Source: Notospermus geniculatus (Eukaryota > Nemertea > Pilidiophora > Heteronemertea > Lineidae). From it: a stretch of DNA of 64,000 nt. The DNA lies in the NCBI GenBank assembly GCA_002633025.1, contig NMRB01000192.1, positions 450,182-514,181 of the forward strand. The letters run 5' to 3'. Below the pieces are notes generated by a model. It searched no databases, had not been told where the DNA came from, and worked only from the letters and a program-made list of their open reading frames with translations. A program made the translations under genes and the position numbers. Below are positions 1 to 11,138 of the stretch, one piece after another. Position 1 is the first letter of the stretch, and every line of letters begins with the position of its first letter.

Positions 1-43
1 TTCCTGTACGATCAGCTGAATCGGATGGAGTATAAACAAGGCT

Positions 44-615
44 AAGCCTGGCGCAGATCGACCTTGCGACTGGATGCAACTACCTGCAATGCCGTTGCCG
101 GCAATGGTTGCGACTGGCTGAAAACAGTTGCAACTGATCAGTTGCACAAACAGGTCGATCTGAGCGGCCCGGCAACGCTATTGCCGACCGTTGCAGGTAG
201 TTGCAATCAGTTGCACATGTTCTACTCGTTGCCGACCATTGCATCTAGTTGCATTCAGTCGCAGTCGATGTGCGCGCTCTGGCAATGAATTTCCTCGTTT
301 GTGGTGCACATTAGACTGGTTCGTAGTCCCAACTGGCTCCGATGTTGGGACCGGGAACCAGTCTAGGTGCACAGCCATTTTGAATGTTTATCACATGACT
401 CCCGAGTACGAGTTGTCCGTTCGGAAGACATCGACAATTTCCGTGTAGCATTCAGTTCAGTTGCATGTGTCGATGTGCGCGCTCCGGATTGAGACTGGTT
501 TGTGCCACTTGTTGCCGCAATGACCAGTCGCAATCGATGTGCGCTGTCCGCTCACATCGACAGCGACTGTTGCAGGTAGTTGCATCCAGTCGCAAGGTCG
601 ATCTGCGCCAGGCTT
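44..615. mobile_element. Foldback DNA element with 46-bp perfect terminal inverted repeats
   Basis: Positions 44-89 are the exact reverse complement of 570-615; the ends begin AAGCCTGGCGCAGATCGACC. The interior is filled with sub-terminal variants of GTTGCAACT/TTGCAGGTAGTTGCA in both orientations, as in many non-autonomous DNA transposons. No transposase frame is visible. The right end touches an assembly gap, so the target-site duplication cannot be read. Superfamily unknown. Confidence 0.75.
304..373. repeat. Hairpin nested in the foldback element
   Basis: GTGCACATTAGACTGGTTC and, after a short loop, GAACCAGTCTAGGTGCAC pair to form a stem with small mismatches. It sits near the centre of the larger inverted-repeat element and may be either its natural core or a separate small insertion. 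Confidence 0.5.
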
Positions 616-1381
616 NNNNNNNNNNNNNNNNNNNNNNNNNNNNNNNNNNNNNNNNNNNNNNNNNNNNNNNNNNNNNNNNNNNNNNNNNNNNNNNNNNNNN
701 NNNNNNNNNNNNNNNNNNNNNNNNNNNNNNNNNNNNNNNNNNNNNNNNNNNNNNNNNNNNNNNNNNNNNNNNNNNNNNNNNNNNNNNNNNNNNNNNNNNN
801 NNNNNNNNNNNNNNNNNNNNNNNNNNNNNNNNNNNNNNNNNNNNNNNNNNNNNNNNNNNNNNNNNNNNNNNNNNNNNNNNNNNNNNNNNNNNNNNNNNNN
901 NNNNNNNNNNNNNNNNNNNNNNNNNNNNNNNNNNNNNNNNNNNNNNNNNNNNNNNNNNNNNNNNNNNNNNNNNNNNNNNNNNNNNNNNNNNNNNNNNNNN
1001 NNNNNNNNNNNNNNNNNNNNNNNNNNNNNNNNNNNNNNNNNNNNNNNNNNNNNNNNNNNNNNNNNNNNNNNNNNNNNNNNNNNNNNNNNNNNNNNNNNNN
1101 NNNNNNNNNNNNNNNNNNNNNNNNNNNNNNNNNNNNNNNNNNNNNNNNNNNNNNNNNNNNNNNNNNNNNNNNNNNNNNNNNNNNNNNNNNNNNNNNNNNN
1201 NNNNNNNNNNNNNNNNNNNNNNNNNNNNNNNNNNNNNNNNNNNNNNNNNNNNNNNNNNNNNNNNNNNNNNNNNNNNNNNNNNNNNNNNNNNNNNNNNNNN
1301 NNNNNNNNNNNNNNNNNNNNNNNNNNNNNNNNNNNNNNNNNNNNNNNNNNNNNNNNNNNNNNNNNNNNNNNNNNNNNNNNN
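616..1381. other. Assembly gap (766 N)
   Basis: Unbroken Ns. Apparent reading frames crossing this stretch have no meaning. The gap begins exactly at the end of a long inverted repeat, a structure that commonly stops assembly. Confidence 0.99.
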
Positions 1382-1562
1382 TAAAATAGTGTTCACATTT
1401 TTTTGAAACCCTTAAAAAGGGGCCTAAATACTTCCAAACAACAAGATGACCTATTCTATAGATTAATGTTTGGAGGATAAATACATTGCAACATAGCCAA
1501 AATCCCACAAACAACGAATTAACGTACCCAGAACGCGAAATATTAACGCGAAATTTTTTCGC

Positions 1563-1683
1563 GTTCTGACTTTTTACAGTGAACGTCTATCCTTTTGTTC
1601 AGTGCTCTCTTCTTGGCATAGAACAATGGCATGAATGGGTTTGGCGTTCGCGTTGCCGTGTCGGGGGCTTTGCGAAAACTCCC
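1563..1683. mobile_element. Degraded MITE, family with TTTCGCAAAGCC termini
   Basis: The segment contains GAACGTCTATCCTTTTGTTC, a version of GTGCTCTCTTCNTGGCAT, and the right terminus GGGGGCTTTGCGAAAACTC. The same order occurs in better copies at 11139-11264, 23599-23724 and 39363-39485. The left terminus is eroded here. Confidence 0.55.
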
Positions 1684-1684
1684 T

Positions 1685-1875
1685 AAGGCTCCAGTTCCAT
1701 AGAGTTCACGTTTACACTTTTCACGCGCCACGCTTCACGTTTTCTTTTCGTTCCTCGATTCAGCGCACAACGAGACACACATTACCTGTCATGTGGCATG
1801 CTTTCTCCGAGGAACGAAAGGAAAACGTGAAGTGTAACGCTAGAAAAATGTAAACATGAATGGAACTGGAGCCTA
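1685..1875. mobile_element. Foldback element, GGCTCCAGTTCCAT termini
   Basis: The left arm AAGGCTCCAGTTCCAT pairs with the right arm ATGGAACTGGAGCCT. A second pair of arms inside (CTTTTCGTTCCTCG and CGAGGAACGAAAGG) extends the stem. No coding frame. The rest of 1876-2799 holds no gene I can support. Confidence 0.6.
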
Positions 1876-2902
1876 ATATTACACGTTCTAGCCCGTTTTA
1901 CATTTTTTTAGGACGGGACAGGACGTTTTGAGAACAATTTTACTTAGTGTGACAGTACCTTTACGACGTGGAGCAGTGCGTTTGCGGTTGAATATCTTCA
2001 GATTTACAGACAATGATAACATCTTTAAAGCATGACATTTACCGCGTTGAACCTTTGACATCAGTTTAGTGGTGTATTTTCTTCGCATTCGTCACCAATT
2101 TTCAACGGTTCGTTTCCCAAGATCCAAGCAAACAAATTCTTTCCCACAATCCTTTGTCTTCCATAGCTTTTTACAACTCAGCGTCCGCCGTGTTTATCGA
2201 AAAGCAATTCAAACATGCGAACCGTCCTCAAAACAGCCATAAAACACAAAATAAACATTATGTAAATTTTATGTCGTCTTTAGGGATTTTAACGGGTTCT
2301 TCAGAATCGTCTAAACATTCATCACGTACTCCATCCAACCAATCACCGACGTCGGGCCACGAGGAAGCAAAACAATCTTTCATAATGGCCATCAAGCAAT
2401 CTGCTAATGTTTTTTGATAGATATGTCAACGATAGGTTGTGGTTGTAATGTATCCCTGGTATCCCTATATCGATAGCTTCGCTTTCAGGCTCGTTTTACC
2501 GACTTGGTAAGATACGAAATTGGGGTGCAATCGTTGTCCGCCTTCTTTTATACAAAGTGGTGTTTTTTATAGCGTGTCGATATTCTTCGTAGGCAAGAGT
2601 TGTTTTGTAGTTGCTGTCTTCATGTGGGTCAGTTTTCTCTAAATAGGAGAAACTTTATGTTTTCAACAACTTTTCAGAACGACTAAACGAGTTCACACGT
2701 ATCCTGGCACTGCTCCAATTGAGTTTTCTCGCCGAGTTGGCTCTCAATGGGCAATTCACTAAAATCACCGGTTTCCTTACGCCATAATCCCCATTTATAC
2801 TCTACCAGCTTAGGTTTAATGCAGGAAAAATTCTATTGTTTGCCGTTCCGTTTACTTTGTCATTGTTCGCACGATGGCGCAATCGGATGAAGTACAAACT
2901 AT

Positions 2903-3280
2903 AGCCGTGTTTACACCTATGCAATTTTTCCAGGCCCGGGTTTGAATTTAACCCGGATCCATTGAATTTTCTGTCCACACCTATTATTCGTCTTACGATA
3001 TTGAACGCTGGCCATGCTATTTATAGACACACCACCCATTCAATTTTAGCAGACCGACACCTGTCGGTGGGCTCAGTAAACGTTTTAGACCGGCATTTTT
3101 CTGTCCACACCTATGAAATTGACGGGCTAAAGTATAATCCGGATCAGACCCGCCGAGCGAAAGCGGGCTAAATTAGTCCGGCAATTTTTAATCCGGATCC
3201 GATTTTCATAGGTGTAAACGCAAAAAAGGCGGGTCAGAGCCGGGTCAGGTCCGGCAATTTCCTCAGGTGTAAACACGGCT
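2903..3280. mobile_element. MITE with AGCCGTGTTTACACCT termini
   Basis: The left end AGCCGTGTTTACACCT pairs with the right end AGGTGTAAACACGGCT. TAT flanks both ends, as a 3-bp target duplication would. The interior has several further TCCACACCTAT and CCGGATC repeats. The corresponding place in copy 2 of the large repeat lacks it. Confidence 0.75.
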
Positions 3281-3286
3281 TATGTA

Positions 3287-3527
3287 GGGGCTGTATGTAT
3301 AAAACATCTGAAGGCTGACTTTACATCGGATGACACGCGACACGAACACGCAGGCGAACAATGGCTTCACAAAGGATCCATCCCCGTGAAACCTTTGTTC
3401 GTATGCGTGTTCGTGGCGCGTGTCATCCGATGTAAAGTCAGCCTAAGTGTAAAATTTCCCTTATCTTTTGTTTGGAACAATAGTTTAAGGGAAATTTTAC
3501 ACTTAAGATGTTTTATGCATACGGCCC
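3287..3527. mobile_element. MITE of the GGCCGTATGCATAAAACATC family, interrupted
   Basis: The left end GGGGCTGTATGTATAAAACA and the right end ATGTTTTATGCATACGGCCC match the roughly 105-bp family seen intact at 9732-9836 and 22107-22214. Here the element is split by a second foldback element at 3312-3444, so it inserted first. Confidence 0.75.
3312..3444. mobile_element. Foldback element nested in another MITE
   Basis: AGGCTGACTTTACATCGGAT at the left pairs with ATCCGATGTAAAGTCAGCCT at the right. The stem continues inward with imperfect pairing through the GACACGCGACACGAACACGC arm. It sits inside the 3287-3527 element, giving an insertion order. Confidence 0.75.
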
Positions 3528-3648
3528 AAGGCCTCGCGCTGCAAGACCGATGATACAAACGACTGCCCATATACCGGGTAGTTTTCCGTGGCTTTGTTGC
3601 CCAGCCAACATGCTTGAGGAAACCTTTCCGTGGAGCAACTCCTTTAAG

Positions 3649-3786
3649 CAAGGTTCATTGGCACACGGATCCGATCCGTTTCCAGTCCGTTTGCCCCTGA
3701 ATTTCCGGATACGACAACGCTGAAATCCATTTGATAGATTTTTTGCGGACCTGATTCGGACCAATTCCGTGTGCCAATGAACCTTG
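3649..3786. mobile_element. MITE with CAAGGTTCATTGGCACACGG termini
   Basis: The two ends are inverted copies of CAAGGTTCATTGGCACACGG. Flanks are CTTTAAG on the left and CTTTACG on the right, whereas copy 2 (near 16845) reads CTCCTTTATGCTTTAC without the element. This suggests a target duplication of about 7 bp with one change. A hAT-like origin is possible but unproven. Confidence 0.75.
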
Positions 3787-4102
3787 CTTTACGCTTTACA
3801 ATCTTCAAAATACGTGTAGTTTAAATGTCGATCTGCAAGGGAATATTTAATTTCCACGTCCTCGGATATCCGTGACCTTTGTATTCTGATCAACAACATC
3901 CGATACTCCACAAGTACTGTCTTGATCCTCGTGGAATTGAAACGTCTCCTGTCGAATTGATTTTTGTGTCAGTCTGATATGTTCGGTGATTCAATGGTGC
4001 GTTGTTTCTTCGCCGGCATGGCGAATTGTAGTCTAGGCATGAAATCAATGCGATGGACCGGATAGCATTTGACAAACCGTTGTCTTCTATGCGTTCACAA
4101 AG

Positions 4103-4250
4103 CCAAGCGCACATTTGCGGCAAAACTCAATGCGGTAGGGGTGTCTTTTAATATCGACTGACCCGGTTGAATGAAGAGTCGACAGCGTTGGGTCAGTCGA
4201 CTTTAAAAACACCCCTACCGCGTTGAGTTTTGCCGCAAATGTGCGCTTGG
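4103..4250. mobile_element. MITE with CCAAGCGCACATTTGCGGC termini
   Basis: Long near-perfect arms pair across about 148 bp, ending in CCAAGCGCAC and GTGCGCTTGG and including GGTAGGGGTGT/ACACCCCTACC. It is absent at the matching place in copy 2 (about 17150), where the flanks read through. Confidence 0.75.
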
Positions 4251-4296
4251 TTTTAGACCTGGCAAGTGCTTACACGGGCTGCTCTACCTCTCGTGG

Positions 4297-4565
4297 GAGT
4301 TGGCTCTCAATGATGGGCGATGTACACCATTGTTGGTTTCCTTACGGTCAGCTCCGTTGGTACTTCATCTGATTTTGCCGTAGTGCGACTAATAACAATG
4401 GAAATGGTAGAGTGAACAAAAGGGTTTGCCGTGCGATCAGCTGAGTTGGATTAGATTATCCAACGGAGCTTCACGCCGAGACCAATGACACAAAAGACTG
4501 TCCATAGAGCTCTCCATGGAGAACAAACTGGTGCGAGAAAGGTTTCAAGCGGAGCAGTACATGTA
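4297..4565. repeat. Dispersed repeat with the GTTGGCTCTCAATG signature
   Basis: GTTGGCTCTCAATGGGC, CACCATTGTTGGTTTCC, CAGCTCC and CCAATGACACAAA occur in this order here and at 17205-17475. Parts recur near 2725, 7610, 20450, 30115, 52850 and, inverted, near 11560, 24030 and 52940. It looks like an old multi-copy family that other MITEs insert into. Boundaries are approximate and there is no coding frame. Confidence 0.55.
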
Positions 4566-4642
4566 ACTTCTGGGTCCATATTGTTAAAATTGCATGTAAG
4601 TCAAAGTGTTATACTTAGACTCTATCTTTTGTTTTGAACAAA

Positions 4643-4782
4643 GGGACCTTATTCAGGACGCTCCCGTAACTTACGGGAGTGCGCAAACTATTGTCCTTTT
4701 GCGGACAACCTATTGTTCACTATCAGCCTGACAAAGGATTTGCGTTCCCTTAAAGTTACGGGAGCTTTGTGAATAAGGTCCC
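4643..4782. mobile_element. MITE, GGGACCTTATTC family, copy 1
   Basis: The left end GGGACCTTATTCAGGACGCT pairs with the right end AGCTTTGTGAATAAGGTCCC; an inner pair CTCCCGTAACTT/AAGTTACGGGAG extends the stem. Present in both large-repeat copies, so it is older than their divergence. Confidence 0.75.
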
Positions 4783-5151
4783 AGGTCTCCCAAGCCAGGG
4801 CTGTTTTTCATCGGTACCCTGTACATCAATAGACTCACCTTCTGGACCGTTCTACAGCATATGTTACGTGTCTTCGATGAAAGTTGTCCGCAAATGGCCA
4901 TTTGCATTGCCTCTGATCCTGAGCTCAGAATAGGACGTCTCCGTGCTAATGACTTTCATGTTGCAGGCTACACCACCGTAAATCCCCTAGGCTCTAATGG
5001 GTCCGTGGCCAAAATTAATTAGGGTTGTGTTATATTGACCGCTATAGAATGTGCGGAAAGATTGAGTGATTTATTGGGAGATTCCCTGAGGGAGTTTTGG
5101 GGCTCAGATAGCAGGCTGAAGTGGTTAAGATTTGCTCCAACTCCAACTGGA

Positions 5152-5501
5152 AATTGCAGTGGAAATCGAAGGCAAAACGACCCGGTGCAGTGGAAATCGA
5201 AAGGCGAAACGACCTGGTGCAGTGGAAATCGAAGGCAAGACGACCCGATGCAGTGGAAATCGTAAGGCAAAACGACCTGGTGCAGTGGAAATCGAAGGCA
5301 AAACGACCTGGTGTCGTGGAAATCGAAGGCAAAACGACCTGGTGTAGTGGAAATCGTAGGCAAACGACCTGGTTTAGTGGAAATCGTAAGGCAAAACGAC
5401 CCTGCGCAGTGGAAATCGTAAGGCAAAACGACCCGTTGCTGTGGAAGTCTACACATATGGGAAAACTGCCCGGTACAGTGGAAATCGTAAGGTAAAACGA
5501 C
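5152..5501. repeat. Minisatellite, about 31-bp unit, 11 units
   Basis: The unit is close to GGTGCAGTGGAAATCG followed by AAGGCAAAACGACCT. I count about 11 units, one irregular (GTTGCTGTGGAAGTC...). Single-base length changes between units shift the reading frame, so the long open frames across it on both strands are probably by-products. Confidence 0.85.
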
Positions 5502-6654
5502 GCAGTGAAGTCAGGAGGCATCTCTGAATCACCGTTTTTCTTCGTTATGAATTCAGAGAGCGTAGCCGGCAATCTAGACAAACGATGACTGTCACGCCAG
5601 TTTCTGTACACAACCATGGCTCAGCGAAGATGTTGCAAACAAGGCTTGTCCATAGTTTTCCGGCTTGTAATTGAAAAATGACTGTGTGTAAACTCCCTAT
5701 TTAAACAGCTGTTGGCAATAATTTTTAAAACATGGTCGTAAGGTTCGAGTGTACAGCTCTATCAGTGCCCAGGGAAGGTTTGTGAAGAGATTGAAGCAAT
5801 AAAGTGAGGCACTTTGGGACTGAAATGATCCTAGGATCGTCGCTCTTTAGGTGGGAATAATGATGATGCAGGTCGCTTGAGCTGACATTTTACGAAATTG
5901 AGAAGAGATTTAACGATGACGTATGTGTTACCAAGACGGCCAGTAGGACATAGAAACCATACATTGGAGATATAAATAATCAAAGAGGGATTAGAATATA
6001 CACGTGGAATAATAAGAGATGAAATTGGCCCGAAATCTCAGAGAAATAGTTCAGGAAATGATGATTTTCGTGTTTGATTATACCAAAAGTCGTGCTTCCA
6101 ATTGGAACGAAGCATTGTCTGAATGTATGTGGTGTAAAAACAAGCTCTGGTATCGTTCGATCATGAAGATCAGCTTACAATGAAATGAACAATAGACTAT
6201 TGTATATATGAAGTCGAGGAGGACTTAACTTCGCCGGCTTATTGCAAGCTATTGTCTCTTGGGAAGGAAATATTGCCGACAAGGAGTTCATTGTCAACAA
6301 CACTCGGCTAATCCTCCCGTGGTAACAATTGTGTTTCTCTTCCCTTCTGAAATTGACAGCTTTACAGACCATGGACAAACACTTACAGGAAATTGCGGTC
6401 ACAAGGCCAGTAAAACAATAATGCAATGCCATATTTTTTATCGCAGTCCCCAGGCCAGTATACATGTAAAAAAGTGCAATGTCATCGCAGTACATGTACA
6501 TTGCTGTTCCGTCAAACAGTTGACTCGCTATGGAGCTTGGTAAGCTATTTAATTTTTCAGAAATTTCTTCGTGGGATTTTGGTCTGTAGTCTATATCTGT
6601 CTGACTCTACTAAACCGAGTATCAAAGAACTGACATCTTGGTGCATTTCGACGA

Positions 6655-6805
6655 ATGTAATTTTTTTATTTGTATTTGTTTTTATTTTTTATTTATATTT
6701 ATATTTATATTTATATTTTATTTTTATTTTTAATTTTTTTTACATTTTTTAATTTTTTATTTACTTTTTTATTTTATTCTATTTCATTTTTTACTTTATT
6801 TTTGT
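6655..6805. repeat. AT-rich simple repeat (TTTATA/TTTTTA)
   Basis: Runs of TTTATATTTATATTTATA grade into TTTTTATTTTTTAATTTT. The partner in copy 2 (about 19580-19650) is shorter and has lost the TTTATA phase. Confidence 0.85.
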
Positions 6806-7663
6806 TTTATTTGAAGACAATCGAAAAGCATGGTTACCACAGTGTCATAGAATCTAATGCCTCCTAGTATAGGATGTCCCCCAACAATACAATTACGGAT
6901 TAAGCGGCACCATTCAATTGGATTCTAGAGAGAAATCCCGTGACAAACAAAATATGAGAGCATATCAGGAAAAGGGCATTAGATTCTATCACATCTGTCA
7001 AAATATCAGTGGCCTGTGACGTCAACTTCGATGTCGTTTGTGTTTAACCTACATGTAGGGGCTCTTAAAGTCGCTAGTTGAGATAAGCCATGACACTAGG
7101 ATGCCGTAGGCAGTTTGCGGAACAGTAAAACACAAAAAAATTATGTGGAATGATGATACATAATAACTTCTGGAACAAATATTGACAGAATTTATTCATA
7201 ATTGTGAAAAATGGAGACTGTCACATTAGAGAATGCCGTGCGAGAAGCGTCGCTAAATGCTGAAAAAAGCCAAGCGGGTTCTTTCTCCCCTACGATGTTC
7301 AGTTGATAACAACAAAAGCTCGGTACCCGGCTATTTACCGCAAACTCTCTGAAAGCAATCAGCTAAATGGAATATTAATGCTACGAGACTGATCGAGTAA
7401 TTGTTTGTGATGTAAGCGAGCCGCGGCTGTTCTGTTTATGTTGATTTAGCGTCGCCTTGACATTTTATTAATGACGTCAGTTGTTTGTGCTGAGTCACGT
7501 GAGGCTTCAGACAGACTAATTCCACTTGCTGTCGGTGTTGAGGCAGCAAATTGTTGACAAAGTTCTGGGGCCATAACTTTTTGAAGGTGCTGCTCCGTGA
7601 GAATCTTCTCATGCGAATTGGCTGGGCAATTCACCATTATTGGTTTCCTTTTAAGCTGCCCAT

Positions 7664-7807
7664 ACACGATCAATATTATTGCACAATATGAGGATCACAA
7701 TGGGCAATATTATTGTCAATCTTTCTTCTAACTATCATGCTAGAAGCACACGACCACCCATTTGGGCCCCATATTGTGCAATAATATTGCGCCGTGTATG
7801 GGCGGCT
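7664..7807. mobile_element. MITE with AGCTGCCCATACACGATC termini
   Basis: The left arm AGCTGCCCATACACG and the right arm CGTGTATGGGCGGCT pair, with an inner CAATATTATTGCACAATATG arm. TTA flanks both ends. A second member of the family lies at 62722-62880 inside TPP2 copy B. It is absent at the matching site of copy 2 (about 20500). Confidence 0.75.
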
Positions 7808-7923
7808 TTAGGCTGCTGTTACATAGAAATGAACTGCAATGTAGGCCTACTCACTTTTCATTTTTCACTCCTCATTTTCAATTCAAAATCAAAATCAGAA
7901 AATGAACGCCCATGTGAACACTA

Positions 7924-8060
7924 GGCCCGTATTTTGGAATGCTCCTCAACGCAAAGGAGTTCCTCAAGGCTATTGCTCTCCTGTTGAGAACAATAGCCTT
8001 GAGGAACTTCTTTACGTGAGAACAATAGTCTTGAAGAACTCCTTTACGTTGAGGAGCATT
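7924..8060. mobile_element. MITE, GGCCCGTATTTTNGAATGCTCCTC family, right end lost
   Basis: It matches the intact member at 30514-30666, including the AAGGAGTTCCTCAAGGCTAT arm and its complement, but the last part of the right terminus is missing and the next element starts almost at once. Confidence 0.65.
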
Positions 8061-8063
8061 AAT

Positions 8064-8206
8064 AGGGAGTTTGAGATCAGCAACTTATCACGGATCCTTA
8101 TACGTATACGGATCGAAATGTACACAAAATTTGTCCTCGTTGTACAGAAATCTATGCGTATACGTACTATAAGGATCAGTGATAAGTCGCTGATCTCAAA
8201 CTCCCT
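8064..8206. mobile_element. MITE with AGGGAGTTTGAGATCAGC termini, AAT target duplication
   Basis: AGGGAGTTTGAGATCAGC at the left pairs with GCTGATCTCAAACTCCCT at the right, and the inner GATCCTTATACGTATACG arm also pairs. AAT sits immediately outside both ends. Other elements with AGGGAG ends occur at 30150, 40881 and 46841. Confidence 0.8.
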
Positions 8207-8868
8207 AATCGTTCTTCAGGTTACGGATGAGTTGCCCGTATAGTGAGCCAACTCGTTCGAGGAAACTGCATGGAGCAGGGCCTTGACTGCTAGTACATTG
8301 ACAGAGTGTGTACACTGTGCCATTTCGTTAACCAACACCCATATCCAAGTCCAATTATCCATTACCAATACGCCGAACGACATCTGTCAGAGAATATGAC
8401 AGGATGAATATGCTACATAAGCAATTTAATTCGTATTTTTGTATAATTCAATTTTATGGAAGGGGACGTTTCCCTTGGGGCTGGCGTACTTCAAATTACG
8501 GTACAGTGGGACAAAGTGACGTGCATGAATAGATAGGAATCATATGCATGGAATGAAATACGCTTTTAATGCGTTATCCTGGAGGATAATTCTCTGTGAC
8601 GCATGGATGTCCTGGAAATACTAGTATATGAAACTAATATGAAAAACTTTGATTTGTAGAGTTATATTTATTCATTTATTTAGCATTTTCTACATTAGGC
8701 CTACATAAAAAAAACAGACGACATTATGTTTACAAATATCATAAAGGAATCAAGCATAAAGATTTAGGCCTTAATACTGCGAACAATGAAGTAACTGAGG
8801 AATACACTTCATGTGTTGCCACCAGATGTCTCTCACTGCCTTGATTCGTTTATGCAAATATCCTTTAA

Positions 8869-9238
8869 AGGGAGACATGCGAAAAATATTGCCCTGCGGG
8901 CACAAGTTGTCTGAGTTGTAGCGCCGTCTGTTAATGCACGGTGACACTACGCTATATCACAGGCCCCTGTAGAGCTATTAGTGAGCTTAGAACACGTATC
9001 TAACCAAAAAACACTAGTTTGTAAAAAACACACCCCGAGCTCACGAATTTATGAGCTCGTGGTGTGTTTTTAGATACGTGTTGTGTTTTTTAGATACGTT
9101 TGGTTAGAAAAGTGTTCTTAACTCACTGATAGCTCTACAGGCGCCTGTGATACAGCGTAGTGTCACCGTGTATTAACAGACGGGGCTACAACTCAGACAA
9201 CTTGTGCCCGCCGGGCAATATTTTTCGCATGTCTCCCT
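8869..9238. mobile_element. 370-bp palindromic element flanked by TTAA (piggyBac-like MITE)
   Basis: The element begins AGGGAGACATGCGAAAAATA and ends with its complement. TTAA lies at 8865-8868 and 9239-9242. The matching place in copy 2 reads TCCTTTAAGCCCC with a single TTAA at 21608-21611, an exact empty site. Nearly the whole element is one inverted repeat, with two shorter hairpins in the centre. TTAA duplication is the hallmark of the piggyBac superfamily; no transposase is present. Confidence 0.85.
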
Positions 9239-9537
9239 TTAAGCCCCTGTCACATATCCACTCCGGGGCCCGTACGGCGAGTAAACACAGACAGATTGCC
9301 CCTGATCCCCGGGGAACGAAAACCGTAGAAATGAAAATGAAAATCGTAATATACCCGTACTGTCTCTAAAATCCACAGCAAGCCGCTGGGTGGGGAAATC
9401 ATAGGGGGCCCGGTGGATTTGTGACCTAGGCTTTAGGGTGCTGATGATAAAGTCAAATAATAGGGTACTGTCAAAACATGTAGTCTATGTTTTTGGTAAT
9501 ATAACATAGTAACGGGTTTCTTAGGTGAAAGACATAG

Positions 9538-9606
9538 CTTCCTACCGGATTCGAACCCACGGACCCACAAAAATCGCCAGCAGTCAGAGGCAGCACGCCA
9601 GGCCAA
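9538..9606 (-). repeat. tRNA-derived SINE head, A-box region deleted
   Basis: On the minus strand GGGTTCGAATCCGGTAGGAAG is a good RNA polymerase III B box within a T-arm-like stem. Compared with the partner at 21907-21984 the stretch that should carry the A box (TAGTGGCTAAGG) is missing, so this copy is internally deleted and unlikely to be transcribed by Pol III. Confidence 0.6.
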
Positions 9607-9731
9607 ATCCCCATCTTCATCCCCATCATCATCTTTTGGTAATATTATATACATGTAAAAGATGTAACATGCCGTAACTTATAACAAAAGAGTGGCCAAA
9701 ATAATGTTGCTCAATAGGTAGGGAGCGACCG

Positions 9732-9836
9732 GGGGCCGTATGCATAAAACATCTTAAGTGTAAAATTTCCCTTAAACTATTGTTCCAAACAAAAGATAAG
9801 GGAAATTTTACACTTAAGATGTTTTATGCATACATG
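9732..9836. mobile_element. MITE, GGCCGTATGCATAAAACATC family, copy 1
   Basis: Near-perfect hairpin of about 105 bp: ATGCATAAAACATCTTAAGT with AAATTTCCCTTAAACTATTG, then the complement. The right terminus is altered here (CATACATGTACAGCGGCG) compared with the partner at 22107-22214. Confidence 0.8.
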
Positions 9837-11138
9837 TACAGCGGCGCCCCAGGCCTACTATTTTTAGGTCCCCAGGGTCCATCCTTTTTTCTCTCAAGTC
9901 CACAAAGTAATGGTCTCGCTCATGTGCACGACCTGTCAAGAGGAAGACATAAAATGATACTATGACGTGTCATTGACGTCACTTCCTTCCCTGCTTCCTG
10001 ACTGGGGAGCTTGTAAATGATGGAATGATTAGTGGAGACCATGGGGACGGCTCAGCTGCGGCTAGCGTCATCAGTCTCTCATAGGATTACTACCGCTACC
10101 TGTGTTGACAGTCAATTTGACCCGTGAGTGGTCACCGAAGAGACGACCTCGATTCTTCATCAGATGTTTGTATTTCCAATTCATATAGAATTTCGACCTC
10201 TCGAATCTAATCCAACCCAAATTGGACAGGTATAGCCTAGTGAACAAAAGAGAAAAAGGTGACTGCTCCAACATAGAAGAGTACCCTATGCAAACTGAAG
10301 AAAAAGAGTTAAGGATAAAACAGTAAAGCAGGCAACATTTTTCCAACATTTCCTGAGCAACATGATCTTTTAGCCCTGTATACACTGGCCAACAAATTAT
10401 AGCAGCATTTGAACTATGTTGGAAAGCACTTTTCCCTGTACATACAATGTACATGTAGACAACATTTGTCCAACTATAGGTATTGTTACTCTGAATGTTG
10501 GAAAAATAGGTTAGAAGTTGTGTCGTGTTAAAACTCCCTTTCCGTCCTGTCCGAGAACGGTACATACTGCCTCGGCTATGTCCGCTTATCATGTTATGGC
10601 ATGTATGGTACTCCGAATAGTTGTCTGACAGCTCCTGGAAAAGATATCGGGAAGCTGTCTTTGGAAATGTAGTCAGTATGGTTATCATCGTGTACTGAAT
10701 TATGAACAACATCGTTAGTATTCAGGTCTTGAGTTTATTCTTAACGTGTAGACAGGGGAAGAAAAAGAAGCTAACTTGCTGTTAGGTTTTAGGGGTTAGT
10801 TATCAAAGATGGCAGTTATAGTATTTTGTCAAGACCGTCGCCTTGACCTTAAAGCCAAAACCTTTGAAAAGTGAAAAGTGCATCCGTTGGTTCAAACTGA
10901 CGTACAATAGCAAATACATGTATCCTCCACTTCCTGGCTAAAGGCGCCTGTCCACGGGAGTTTTCTGTCTTTGGGTAACTCAACTATATGCATAAGCAGT
11001 TGTTTGCGTCATTGGTCTCAGCCCCGTAAGCCGAAAGGAAAGAAATGGAGTACATGTAATTTCAAGAAATAGAGAATTTTCGCAATCGCCCGGATGGACG
11101 TACGACTAGGATACATGTAAGTTACGATTTTCTATTAT

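Noticed and set aside
452-1406. Long frames over 1-1.4 kb
   Set aside because: They consist of Ns from the assembly gap.
5152-5501. CRISPR-like array
   Set aside because: Units are contiguous tandem copies without unique spacers, in a eukaryotic genome and with no cas genes.
5042-5617. 191-codon minus-strand frame and several plus-strand frames across the 31-bp minisatellite
   Set aside because: They arise from the repeat unit and shift frame between units; in the partner array the frames differ.
10071-10712. 213-codon open frame on the minus strand
   Set aside because: The collinear partner (about 22430-23050) breaks the same frame with several indels that are not multiples of three. Composition looks non-coding and no domain is visible.
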